Source: an uncultured Eubacteriales bacterium
GTDB lineage: Bacteria > Bacillota_A > Clostridia > Christensenellales > Aristaeellaceae
Length of the DNA stretch: 26,461 nt
NCBI GenBank assembly: GCA_902775835.1
Contig: CACYNZ010000007.1
Span: 1 to 26,461 of the forward strand
Direction of reading: 5' to 3'
Part shown: positions 8,626-15,883 of the stretch, piece by piece
Position numbering within the stretch: the first letter of the stretch is position 1
Layout of the letters: each line of letters opens with the position of its first letter
Notes under the pieces: model-generated
Seen by the model: the letters and a program-made list of their open reading frames with translations, nothing else
Told to the model about the DNA's origin: nothing
Database searches by the model: none
Translations under genes and position numbers: made by a program

Positions 8626-9546
8626 ATGAACAGGCAGGTATTTTCGCTGGAAAAGGACGGGTTTGTGGGGGCGTATTACGGCGGACCGAAGGACAGCCGG
8701 AAAGCGGTCATTCTGATGCTCGGCGACTCATCCACGGACCGCATGGCCCGCTGCGGCGCGGGCTGGCTCATTGCAAATGGCTGCCATGCGCTGTGCATGT
8801 CCGCGGACAAAAAGGATTACGGGCATCACAATTATCCGCTGGAGCGTTTCGGGAAAGCCATTGCCTTCCTGAAGAGCAGAGGCATGCAAAAGATCGGGAT
8901 CGCCGGGGCGTCCACCACAGGCATGCTGGCGCTGACAGCGGCATCGTTTTATCCGGAGATCACCCTGACCATTGCCATGTCGCCGTCCGATTTCGTGATG
9001 GAAGGCTTTTACCGGGATGGAAAGGACGGAGCGGTGGAGCGGCCGGGAGACGGCGAATCCTCTGTCAGCTGGCAGGGAAAGCCGCTGCCCTATCTTCCCT
9101 ATGCCTACAGACATCCGGAGTACTGGCAGAAGCTGCAGGAAGAGGCGAGGAAGGGCGGCAACCGTTCCGCTGCCAGAGAGATGTTTGATGAATCTGAGCG
9201 GCGGCATCCGGTCCGGGAGGAAGAGAAAATCCGGGTGGAGCGGATCCGGGGCAGGATCATCTTTGTAGGAGCTGAGGACGATGTGCTGTGGGATACCTGC
9301 CGATACATCCGCCGCATGGAAGAGCGGCTCAGCCGGCTTCCCCATGAATGCACCTGGGAAGCGCTGACCTATGAGGATGGCACACATTTTGTCTTTCCGC
9401 AGAGCATGCTGGAGAGTATGCTTCCCCTGGCAAGCGGCCTGCTGGTAAAGCTCATGTTCCGGGCAGGCAGGGAGCATCCGAAGGAATGCCGGGCGACACG
9501 GGTGGATATCGACTTGAGACTCAGGGAGGCGCTGAAAGCCTGGTAA
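8626..9546 (+). CDS. Alpha/beta hydrolase (BAAT C-terminal-like)
   Basis: A 306-residue cytoplasmic alpha/beta hydrolase. The nucleophile elbow is IGIAGASTTGMLAL with Ser in GAST, the acid is probably the Asp of AEDDVLWD after strand 7, and the His is in EDGTHFVFP near the C terminus, giving the usual Ser-Asp-His order. The elbow and the spacing resemble the acyl-CoA thioesterase/BAAT C-terminal family (usually GISKG), but the residues after Ser differ, so the substrate is open. The start is 3 bases after the methyltransferase stop with only a weak ribosome binding site, which points to translational coupling. A terminator follows 39 bases after the stop. Confidence 0.82.
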   Translation: MNRQVFSLEKDGFVGAYYGGPKDSRKAVILMLGDSSTDRMARCGAGWLIANGCHALCMSADKKDYGHHNYPLERFGKAIAFLKSRGMQKIGIAGASTTGMLALTAASFYPEITLTIAMSPSDFVMEGFYRDGKDGAVERPGDGESSVSWQGKPLPYLPYAYRHPEYWQKLQEEARKGGNRSAAREMFDESERRHPVREEEKIRVERIRGRIIFVGAEDDVLWDTCRYIRRMEERLSRLPHECTWEALTYEDGTHFVFPQSMLESMLPLASGLLVKLMFRAGREHPKECRATRVDIDLRLREALKAW

Positions 9547-9587
9547 GTCATGGCCTGCAAAGGCGATTTACGCACGGTATGGCATTT

Positions 9588-9610
9588 CCGCTTCGGGAAG
9601 CGGCTTTTTG
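9588..9610 (+). terminator. Terminator after the hydrolase gene
   Basis: CCGCTT-CGGG-AAGCGG, a 6 bp stem with a stable tetraloop, followed by CTTTTT. Confidence 0.75.
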
Positions 9611-9645
9611 CCGCCGTGCTCTGAACAGAATCAAGGAGGCAACGG

Positions 9646-9674
9646 GAGATCATCCTTTGGGATGGTCTCTTTTT
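9646..9674 (+). terminator. Second terminator-like hairpin
   Basis: GAGATCATCC (9646-9655) pairs with GGATGGTCTC (9660-9669) with one wobble, followed by TTTTT. It lies 36 bases beyond the first terminator; either a backup or the end of a lost transcript. Confidence 0.65.
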
Positions 9675-9816
9675 CATGCCGGCCAGTATCTGCCCAAAAG
9701 GCAGGATTCCAGGTTTCAGCGTAAGCGAAAGGGGGCGCATGTCACTCCTTTTCATAATCTCCATGAAGGCAGGAAAAAACCATCAAAAAATCGAATGTGT
9801 CTATTTAGGATTTAAA

Positions 9817-9845
9817 TTGACCGTTTTTGACTTCTTCCCTACAAT
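9817..9845 (+). promoter_or_regulatory. Promoter of the transporter-dehydratase operon
   Basis: TTGACC (9817-9822) and TACAAT (9840-9845) with a 17 bp spacer, in an AT-rich stretch that stands out from the surrounding DNA. Confidence 0.7.
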
Positions 9846-9864
9846 GAAATTAACAATTCTTCGT

Positions 9865-9883
9865 TTCAGATAACAAATCTGAA
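9865..9883 (+). promoter_or_regulatory. Leader palindrome, likely operator
   Basis: TTCAGAT-AACAA-ATCTGAA, a perfect 7 bp inverted repeat, begins 20 bases after the -10 box and ends 24 bases before the start codon. The position suits repression by a dimeric regulator. Its centre gives A-N11-T, not the T-N11-A of LysR boxes, so the neighbouring LysR gene is not the obvious binder. Confidence 0.5.
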
Positions 9884-9907
9884 CGCAACACAAGGGAGGA
9901 AGAAAAC

Positions 9908-11161
9908 GTGAAACGACTGAAAAAAGTTGGTCTGTTCACCTGGATCCTGATCGGCTTTATTGCCGGTATCGTTCTGGGTATTGTGGCCCCTGAAGCGGGC
10001 AAGGAGCTCAAATTTCTGGGCACCATCCTGACCAATCTGCTGAACATGGTGGTTGTGCCGCTGGTCATGAGCCTGCTGATCACCGCCGCCGCGGATGTGG
10101 GCGACATGAAGAAACTGGGTAAGCGCGCCGGTCGCACCTTCCTGATTTTCATGGTCACAACGGCTGTCGCCATCCTGATCGGCCTGGTGGTGGCCAATGT
10201 GCTGGCTGTGGGCAAGGGCATCACCATCAGCACCGAGGGTCTGACCGCCGATGAGTCCAAGAAGATGAACATCCTGGACACTCTGCTTGGCATCATCCCC
10301 ACCAACATCTTCTCCTCCATGAGCAGCGCCAACCTGCTGCAGTGCATCTTCTTCGCCCTACTGTTCGGCTTCGCGCTGACCCTGATCCCCGAGGACAAGG
10401 GCCGCGGCACCGTGCAGAAGTTCTTTGCCGGTGTAGCGGAAGTGATGAAGAAGATCACCAACATCGTGCTGTGGTTCTCTCCCATCGGCGTGTTTGGCCT
10501 GATGGCCTGGGTGGTGGGCACCTACGGCCTGGCCATCCTGGGACCGTATGCCAAGGCCATCGCCGCGGTGTACCTGGGCTGCATCATCCATGCGCTGTTT
10601 ACCCAGGCCGGTCTGATGATCGGCGGTATCTGCCACCGCAACCCCATCCGCTTTGTGAAGGAATACCTGCAAACCATCCTGTTTGCTGTTGCCACCTGCT
10701 CCAGCGTGGCCACCATTCCCCTGAACCTGAAAACCGCCAAGCGCTTGGGCGCTGCTGACGACGTGGCGGACTTCGTGATCCCCTTCGGCGCGGTCATCAA
10801 TATGGACGGCACCGCCATCTATGAAGCCGTGGCCGCCATCTTCGCCGCCCAGGTATTTGGCATCGACCTGAGCATTGGCCAGCAGATCATGATCATGCTT
10901 TCTGCCGTGCTGGCCTCCATCGGCACCGCTGGCGTGCCTGGCTCCGGCCTGATCATGCTGACTGTGGTGCTCAACGCCGCCGGTCTGCCCCTCGAAGCCG
11001 TTGGCCTGCTGGCCGGCGTGGACCGCTTCCTGAACATGGGACGCATGATCCCCAACATCTTCGGTGACGGCGCCACCTCCCTGGTGGTGTCCAAGTTTGA
11101 AGGCAAGCTGGGCCCGATGATGAGCGAAGAAGAATACAACAAGACCCACGAAGCCGCCTGA
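9908..11161 (+). CDS. Dicarboxylate/amino acid:cation symporter (DAACS family)
   Basis: A 417-residue inner-membrane carrier of the GltPh/DctA/GltP family, complete in length. Family landmarks are the hairpin-1 SSVATIP, TM7 NMDGT, hairpin-2 SIGTAGVPGSG and the TM8 segment from D372 to D387. Against GltPh, TM8 keeps Arg397 (R379) and Asn401 (N383), but Asp394, which holds the substrate amino group, is Asn376, and Thr398 is Met380. This argues for an acid without an amino group. Translation starts at GTG 9908 after GGGAGG; no ATG fits. The dehydratase gene follows after 15 bases, implying uptake and breakdown of the same acid. Confidence 0.95.
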   Translation: MKRLKKVGLFTWILIGFIAGIVLGIVAPEAGKELKFLGTILTNLLNMVVVPLVMSLLITAAADVGDMKKLGKRAGRTFLIFMVTTAVAILIGLVVANVLAVGKGITISTEGLTADESKKMNILDTLLGIIPTNIFSSMSSANLLQCIFFALLFGFALTLIPEDKGRGTVQKFFAGVAEVMKKITNIVLWFSPIGVFGLMAWVVGTYGLAILGPYAKAIAAVYLGCIIHALFTQAGLMIGGICHRNPIRFVKEYLQTILFAVATCSSVATIPLNLKTAKRLGAADDVADFVIPFGAVINMDGTAIYEAVAAIFAAQVFGIDLSIGQQIMIMLSAVLASIGTAGVPGSGLIMLTVVLNAAGLPLEAVGLLAGVDRFLNMGRMIPNIFGDGATSLVVSKFEGKLGPMMSEEEYNKTHEAA

Positions 11162-11176
11162 TAAAAGGAGAAAGCT

Positions 11177-12688
11177 ATGAACATCAATGCATTGATGATG
11201 GATGTCACCGATAACGTTGTCACCTGCATGATGGAGATCGCTGTGGGCGAAACCGTGTGCTACCGCAAGGGCGAGGAGCTTTGCACGGTGGTCGCCAAGG
11301 AAGCGATTCCTTACTGCCACAAGATTGCCGTGGCCCCCATTCAAAAGGGCGGCCAGGTGATCAAGTACGGCGAAAGCCTGGGCGAAGTGTCCTGCGATAT
11401 CGAGGTTGGCCAGTGGGTGGCCGATCACAACCTGTTCAGTGTGCCCCGCGACTATGACAACGAGCTGGCCGGCGAGGATTTCGTCATGTGCGCCAAGCAG
11501 TCTGCCGGCGCGCCTGATTTGAAGGGTTTCAAATTCTGGGGCTATCGCCGGGCGGAGGGCCGTCCCGGCATCCGAAACCACGTGCTGATCCTGCCCACCT
11601 GCGCCTGCGGCAGCGAAAGCAGCCGCATCGTGGCCAGCCAGGTGCGGGGTGCGGTGAACATCGTGTTCAACACCGGCTGCTCCGACGTGGCCGCCAATAC
11701 CGAGATGAGCCAGAAGGTGCTGACCGGCTTTGCCTGCAATCCCAATGTGTACGGCGTGGTGATCATCGGCCTGGGCTGCGAAACCGTGCCGCATATGAAG
11801 CTCAAGGAAAAGATCCAGAAGCTGACCTCCAAGCCTGTGGTGTCCTTCGGCATCCAGGATGAAGGCGGCACTCTGAAAACCATCGAAAAGGCTGTCCGCG
11901 CTGCCCGTGATATGGCTGCTGAGGCTGCCATGCAGCAAAAAGAGCTGTTCGATGTGTCTGAGTTCTTCCTGGGCATCGAGTGCGGCGGCTCCGACGCTAC
12001 CTCTGGCATCGCCAGCAACCCTGCTGTGGGCGAGCTGAGCGACATCCTGGTGGACATGGGCGCCACCGTGATGATGAGCGAATCCATCGAGTGGATCGGC
12101 GCCGAGCATGTGTTGGCCAAGCGCGCCGCCAACCGGGAGATCCAGCATCAGGTCATCGAGGTCTGCCGTGAATACGAAAAGCATCTGACCGCAGCCGGTC
12201 AGGATTGCCGCGCCGGTCAGCCCACCCCGGGCAACAAGGCGGGCGGCCTGTCCACCCTGGATGAAAAATCCCTGGGCTGCATCCGCAAGGGCGGCACCCG
12301 GCCCATCGTGGAAGTGCTGGAACAGGCCAAACGGCCTACCCGGCACGGTGCCATCGTGATGGATACCGCCGGGTATGATATTTCTTCCGTTACCTCCATG
12401 GTGGCCGCGGGCTGCCAGGCTGTGATCTTCACCACCGGGCGCGGCACGCCCACGGGAAACGCCATCGCGCCGGTGCTGAAAGTGACCGCCAACGGCCGCA
12501 CCTACCAGAAGATGGAGGACAACATGGACATCGACCTGAGCGCCATCGTGCGGGGCGAAAAGACCTATCAGCAGATGGGAAAGGAAATGGTGCAAAACAT
12601 CGAGGATATCTGCAACGGCAAGATGACCAAAGCGGAGGCCTTCGGCTTCTCCGACGTGGCTGTGGACCATGTGTGCCGTTACGTGTAA
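11177..12688 (+). CDS. UxaA/GarD-family dehydratase (altronate/galactarate dehydratase-like)
   Basis: A 503-residue enzyme with both parts of the UxaA family: an N-terminal SAF domain (about residues 1-95, with CHKIAVAPIQKGGQVIKYG) and a C-terminal catalytic domain carrying GYRRAEGRPGIRNHVLILPT, ECGGSDATSGIASNPAVGE, GAEHVLAKRAAN and PGNKAGGLSTLDEKSLGCI. Family members are iron-dependent dehydratases of D-altronate or galactarate, or sulfo-lyases of sulfolactate. Since a dicarboxylate-type carrier precedes it by 15 bases, a di-acid such as a sugar diacid, a hydroxy-diacid or sulfolactate is more likely than the mono-acid altronate; this is inference. No downstream aldolase or kinase is present. 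AAAGGAG precedes the ATG. Confidence 0.88.
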   Translation: MNINALMMDVTDNVVTCMMEIAVGETVCYRKGEELCTVVAKEAIPYCHKIAVAPIQKGGQVIKYGESLGEVSCDIEVGQWVADHNLFSVPRDYDNELAGEDFVMCAKQSAGAPDLKGFKFWGYRRAEGRPGIRNHVLILPTCACGSESSRIVASQVRGAVNIVFNTGCSDVAANTEMSQKVLTGFACNPNVYGVVIIGLGCETVPHMKLKEKIQKLTSKPVVSFGIQDEGGTLKTIEKAVRAARDMAAEAAMQQKELFDVSEFFLGIECGGSDATSGIASNPAVGELSDILVDMGATVMMSESIEWIGAEHVLAKRAANREIQHQVIEVCREYEKHLTAAGQDCRAGQPTPGNKAGGLSTLDEKSLGCIRKGGTRPIVEVLEQAKRPTRHGAIVMDTAGYDISSVTSMVAAGCQAVIFTTGRGTPTGNAIAPVLKVTANGRTYQKMEDNMDIDLSAIVRGEKTYQQMGKEMVQNIEDICNGKMTKAEAFGFSDVAVDHVCRYV

Positions 12689-12708
12689 AATGACCCCATA
12701 AGAAACCA

Positions 12709-12750
12709 GGGGATGCCGCCCGAAAAACGGCATCCCCGCTTCGTGTTTTT
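12709..12750 (+). terminator. Terminator of the transporter-dehydratase operon
   Basis: GGGGATGCCG (12709-12718) pairs perfectly with CGGCATCCCC (12728-12737) around a 9-base loop; a TTTTT run follows 8 bases later. Confidence 0.7.
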
Positions 12751-12776
12751 GGCCGGCAGACAAAGGAGACAACAGT

Positions 12777-13713
12777 ATGAAAGATCTGGACATGGTATAC
12801 GCCATTTATCAATACGGCTCTTTCAGCAAAGCTGCGGATGAGCTGTATATCGGCCAGTCGTCCCTGAGCATGGCCATCCAGCGTATCGAAAACGAGCTGG
12901 GCATGCCGCTTTTCGACCGCAAGCATCATCCCATCCAGCTGACGGCGGCAGGCAAGGCGTACATCCAGTATTATCACAAGGTGAAGCCTGCCGAAGAAAA
13001 CATGCTGGCCTATATCCGGGACCTCAACGAGCTGAAAACCGGCGTGTTCACCATTGGCGGCACGCATTATCTGCTTTCCTATATTCTGCAGAACGCCATC
13101 TGCCGATTCGCGGAGGCGTTTCCGGGAATCGACCTGCAGATCGTGGAGGCGCAGTCCAGCGCGTTTCGGGATCTGCTGGCGGACTGCAAAAATCGACCTG
13201 TGCCTGATGTGCCAGGTGGATGATCCCGGCTTGCAATCCATCGGCCACGCCTTCTACGACGATCTATTTCTAGCCGTCCCCAAGGCCTGTGTGGAGGAAT
13301 GCCAGCTGCCCAGCAATTACCTGACGGACGAGGACATCCGCAGCGGCGGCTTTGCGGCCTATGATCATTATTTTCAAACAGAGTATCTGGAAAAGCTGGC
13401 CTTTTTGCAGCTGACACCCGGTAATAACCTACACGCCCGTAGCGAAATGATCTTCCAGCAGCTGGAGCATCGTCCGGCGAAGATCATTCCCATCCAACAA
13501 TTCGCCACGGCCTATCACCTGGCCAGCGCAGGGCTGGGCTGCACGCTGACCAGCGCCCATCTGATCCAGGGCATGAAGAAGGATCATCTGGTGTTTTACA
13601 CCCTACCCTCTTCCCTCATGCGCAGAGACTTTCATTTTGTCACCCGGAAAGACGCCTATATTTCCAAAGCGGTGCGGACGTTCTGCAAGTTATTTTCCGA
13701 ATTGGAGCCCTGA
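12777..13713 (+). pseudogene. LysR-family regulator, frameshifted
   Basis: A LysR-type transcriptional regulator in two frames. Residues 1-60 form the winged helix-turn-helix (MVYAIYQYGSFSKAADELYIGQSSLSMAIQRIENELG, then LFDR), followed by the linker helix and the start of the effector domain. The first frame stops at 13223. The rest of the effector domain (IDLCLMCQVDDPG to the C terminus) continues one frame over to 13713. Removing one A from the AAAAA at 13188-13192 restores a continuous 311-residue protein of normal LysR length. AAAGGAGA precedes the ATG. It stands downstream of the operon terminator, co-oriented with the transporter genes it may have regulated. The shift is either a recent mutation or a sequencing error in a homopolymer. 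Confidence 0.85.
13188..13192 (+). other. A5 run at the LysR frameshift
   Basis: Five A residues lie exactly where the two LysR frames meet. A run of four would read Asp-Cys-Lys-Ile-Asp-Leu in frame with the downstream half. Confidence 0.75.
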
Positions 13714-13719
13714 AATCTG

Positions 13720-14382
13720 ATGAAACCACAAAAAATCACACCAGAGCGGCTTCACCTGGCCATGCTTCTCTCCGTTCTTGGCGGTATCATGGACGGATAT
13801 TCCTATTCCGTACGCGGGGGCGTATTTGCCACCGGGCAAACAGGCAACCTGATCATTTTCGCCTACCGCTTCGTTCACGGCCAGCACGCGCTGGCCTTCC
13901 GCGCCTTTGTGCCTATCCTGGGATTCTGGCTGGGAATTTTTGCCGCGCAGCTTATCCTGAATCATGTCGCCATGAAAAATGGTGAAAACGGGAAATTGAA
14001 AAGCAGGATCCTATTTCTGGAGTCCATGGTCCTGTTTGGCATTGGCTTTGTGCCCGATTCGGTGCTGGATATCATCCCCAATTCGATTACTTCCCTGCTG
14101 GCTGCCATGCAGTTCAGCTCATTCCGAAAATTTGAAGATGAATTGGCCTATGCCTCTGTTTTCTGCACGGGCAATATGCGCTCCTGCGCAGAGCTGTATT
14201 ACAGGGGGATTTTTGAAAAGGATCACGCCGCCACAAAACGGGCCGTCAAATACAGCTGTATCCTGCTTTCTTTTCTGACCGGCGCGGATGTCGCCATGAT
14301 TGTCGGCGAAGCGATTGGGGAAAAAACGATCTGGTTAGGCTCCTGTATAGCTGTCATATGCGGCTTTTTATTTTCAAAGTGA
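13720..14382 (+). CDS. DUF1275 (YoaK-type) membrane protein
   Basis: A 220-residue integral membrane protein of the DUF1275 family. The N-terminal signature LGGIMDGYSYSVRGGVFATGQTGNLI (residues 20-45) is typical, followed by hydrophobic segments at about 63-83, 105-125, 178-195 and 200-218. Members are widespread in bacteria with no proven function; some are discussed as transporters. It starts 6 bases after the LysR stop, with only a weak GGAG upstream, so it was probably translated together with the regulator; the LysR frameshift could therefore reduce its expression. GC content is lower than in the operon before it. Confidence 0.88.
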   Translation: MKPQKITPERLHLAMLLSVLGGIMDGYSYSVRGGVFATGQTGNLIIFAYRFVHGQHALAFRAFVPILGFWLGIFAAQLILNHVAMKNGENGKLKSRILFLESMVLFGIGFVPDSVLDIIPNSITSLLAAMQFSSFRKFEDELAYASVFCTGNMRSCAELYYRGIFEKDHAATKRAVKYSCILLSFLTGADVAMIVGEAIGEKTIWLGSCIAVICGFLFSK

Positions 14383-14407
14383 TTACTTTCATTGGAGTCA
14401 AACTGAT

Positions 14408-14482
14408 ATTGAATTTATCCGCTTGCCGCTGCTGCATATTTGCAAAGAAGTCGATTTGAAAGAAGCTCTGGCGAAAATCTAA
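14408..14482 (+). pseudogene. Possible C-terminal remnant of an unidentified gene
   Basis: A short frame reads IEFIRLPLLHICKEVDLKEA and ends in ALAKI then TAA, 14 bases before a hairpin with a T run. It has no start codon and begins in the tail of the DUF1275 gene in another frame. The helix-like composition resembles a protein C terminus, but the family is not recognised and chance cannot be excluded. Confidence 0.2.
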
Positions 14483-14495
14483 CATTATAACAAAG

Positions 14496-14530
14496 CCGCA
14501 AAGCCTTTCCAGACCCTGCGGTTTTTTCTT
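14496..14530 (+). terminator. Weak terminator after the DUF1275 gene
   Basis: CCGCA (14496-14500) and TGCGG (14517-14521) with a 16-base loop, followed by TTTTTT. The stem is short but the T run is good. Confidence 0.45.
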
Positions 14531-14647
14531 TTACATAAATGTGCCTTACTCTGCCTGCAAAAAGACTCTCTGCTTATGGAGCGCATCCAAAATGCCTGAA
14601 TTTATCCGACCATCTTGAAAAAAAGTCAAGCGGTGAAAATCAGCCTG

Positions 14648-14860
14648 TTATTTCAAATGATGAGCGCTGATCGACACAGGCAGCGGGGCGTCGACGGCAA
14701 AGGTGATGCCCGCTGCCTCCAATGGGGTGGGAATGAGAGAGGTGACCACCCGCTCTCCGCCATTGATGAACAGCTCTACGCTTTCCTTATCCAGCAGCAA
14801 CCGCAGGGTCAGTACACCGTCTTTTATTTCCGCCTTCACATGGCGGGTGTGGGCGATATC
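14648..14860 (-). pseudogene. C-terminal fragment of a GH32 glycosidase
   Basis: About 70 minus-strand codons match the C-terminal beta-sandwich of glycoside hydrolase family 32 (sucrose-6-phosphate hydrolase, invertase, levanase): LRLLLDKESVELFINGGERV followed by VTSLIPTPLEAAGITF, and a normal end in SISAHHLK then TAA. Homology stops near 14860; the catalytic propeller domain is absent. On the other side of the break lies the C-terminal half of a LacI regulator in the opposite direction. The two look like the outer ends of a divergent repressor/hydrolase pair whose middle was lost. Confidence 0.75.
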
Positions 14861-14869
14861 CCGATGTGA

Positions 14870-15175
14870 GCCGCCGTGGCCGCCTGCGTGGAAATGGGGA
14901 TTCCCTTTGAGATCATGGCGCTGGAGGACGGCGCGCCCTTCACCCAGTTTGAGGATTTTTTGAAAAATCACATGCAGGATGGCAGGCTGGCCTTCGACGG
15001 TCTGTTCATCGGCACGGATTCCCTGTCCTGGCGGATCATCCGAGTGCTGCGTGGCATGGGCCTGCGGGTCCTGGAGGATGTGCAGGTGATCGGCTTTGAC
15101 GGGATCCGCATGTTCGGCGATCAGGAATACACCGTTTCCACCATCGTGCAGCCTGTGCAGGAGATCGCCGAATTC
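14870..15175 (+). pseudogene. LacI-family regulator fragment
   Basis: Roughly 100 codons from the effector-binding domain of a LacI-type sugar repressor: FDGLFIGTDSLSWRIIRVLR, then VLEDVQVIGFDGIRMFGDQE and STIVQPVQEIAE, which match the conserved D.lA/GFDd/t.i.qP stretch of the family. The helix-turn-helix and the first half of the sugar-binding domain are missing (an in-frame stop lies at 14867-14869), and the C-terminal 25 or so residues are replaced by an AT-rich unrelated tail ending at 15229. It is therefore truncated at both ends and non-functional. Together with the GH32 fragment it marks a lost sucrose or fructan locus. Confidence 0.75.
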
Positions 15176-15537
15176 TCCTACTTTATTATATTAGAATTAT
15201 TCGAATTGGAAGTCTCTTTCGAACGATAAAACCTTCGATGTCAACTCCGTTATATAGTTATGTGACCGTTGATATCGATTCTCCGGCGTTCGAAGCGCCG
15301 AGGAGGCAAATGGGATATTTTTCTGTATTCCTTATTTGCCCGGCTGCCGGCGGTCATCAGTCGGGACGGAATGCTGTGGGATGCTGCCCGCTGTGCGCGC
15401 AGGAGCTCTCATTATAAATGTGCATCAATATGAAATGCCGAAAGGGAATGTCATGATATGTATTATAACCATTAGCGCGGATTATTCCGGGGTGCTATCC
15501 TGTCAGTGGTCCAAAACAGCAGTTACAGGAGGAAACG
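15176..15537. other. Gene-poor stretch after the LacI fragment
   Basis: No recognisable gene. The first 100 bases are AT-rich compared with the flanks. At 15284-15300 CGGCG-TTCGAAG-CGCCG forms a 5 bp stem with a 7-base loop, which resembles a tRNA T-arm although no cloverleaf fits upstream. The last part leads into the ribosome binding site of the next small gene. Confidence 0.5.
15310..15417 (+). CDS. Possible small ORF, 35 residues
   Basis: ATG follows GAGGAGG, but with a spacer of only 3 bases, and the product (MGYFSVFLICPAAGG..., three Cys) has no recognised relative. It may be a chance frame in the gene-poor stretch. Confidence 0.15.
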   Translation: MGYFSVFLICPAAGGHQSGRNAVGCCPLCAQELSL

Positions 15538-15762
15538 ATGAACGCGGAACGTGCGAGACAGTGCCTGGCAGACATCGGCTGCGGCCCGGAGATAGGCGGC
15601 CAGGTGGAGGCACTTGTGGAGGCAGACAGGCTGATGGAAGCAAAGCAGCAGCTGCGCGTTCTGCGCTGTGGTCTCATGGATGAACTGCATGCCTGCCAGA
15701 GGCGTGTGGATCAGCTGGACTGGCTTATATGGGAAATAGAAAAAAGCAGTGTGAGCAGATGA
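15538..15762 (+). CDS. Small helical protein, 74 residues
   Basis: A short protein starting at an ATG 7 bases after AGGAGG-type bases (ACAGGAGGAAACG). It is almost wholly helical in composition, with a C-terminal segment LRCGLMDELHACQRRVDQLD followed by WLIWEIEK. Small proteins with the pattern RC.LM.ELH..QRRVD.LD.LI are, as I recall them, common as hypothetical genes in Clostridia, often beside redox or regulatory genes; they resemble the helical tail of MerR-type regulators without the DNA-binding part. No function is assigned. It precedes the flavodoxin-family gene by 121 bases in the same direction. Confidence 0.7.
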   Translation: MNAERARQCLADIGCGPEIGGQVEALVEADRLMEAKQQLRVLRCGLMDELHACQRRVDQLDWLIWEIEKSSVSR

Positions 15763-15883
15763 ATGCGGAAACCGCCTGCGAAGAAAGCTGAAGCCGGCAT
15801 CGGAGGGGACAGGACTTTTTCGGGAAACAGCCGGATGGACTGGTGCGGGGCTGGGTTTGCAGATTCTGGGAGGTGTATGTGAA

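Noticed and set aside
10358..12805. A long open minus-strand frame across the transporter and dehydratase genes.
   Set aside because: It is a shadow of two well-conserved plus-strand genes with strong codon bias; its His/Gly-rich product has no domain.
13188..13192. Programmed frameshifting at the LysR A5 run.
   Set aside because: LysR regulators are not known to use it, and there is no slippery heptamer with a stimulatory stem or upstream Shine-Dalgarno-like element at the expected distance.
15284..15300. A tRNA T-arm-like element (5 bp stem, TTCGAAG loop) that could be an integration site.
   Set aside because: No anticodon arm, D-arm or matching acceptor strand fits upstream, and no CCA end or integrase is present. 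TTCGAA is itself palindromic, so the shape can arise by chance.
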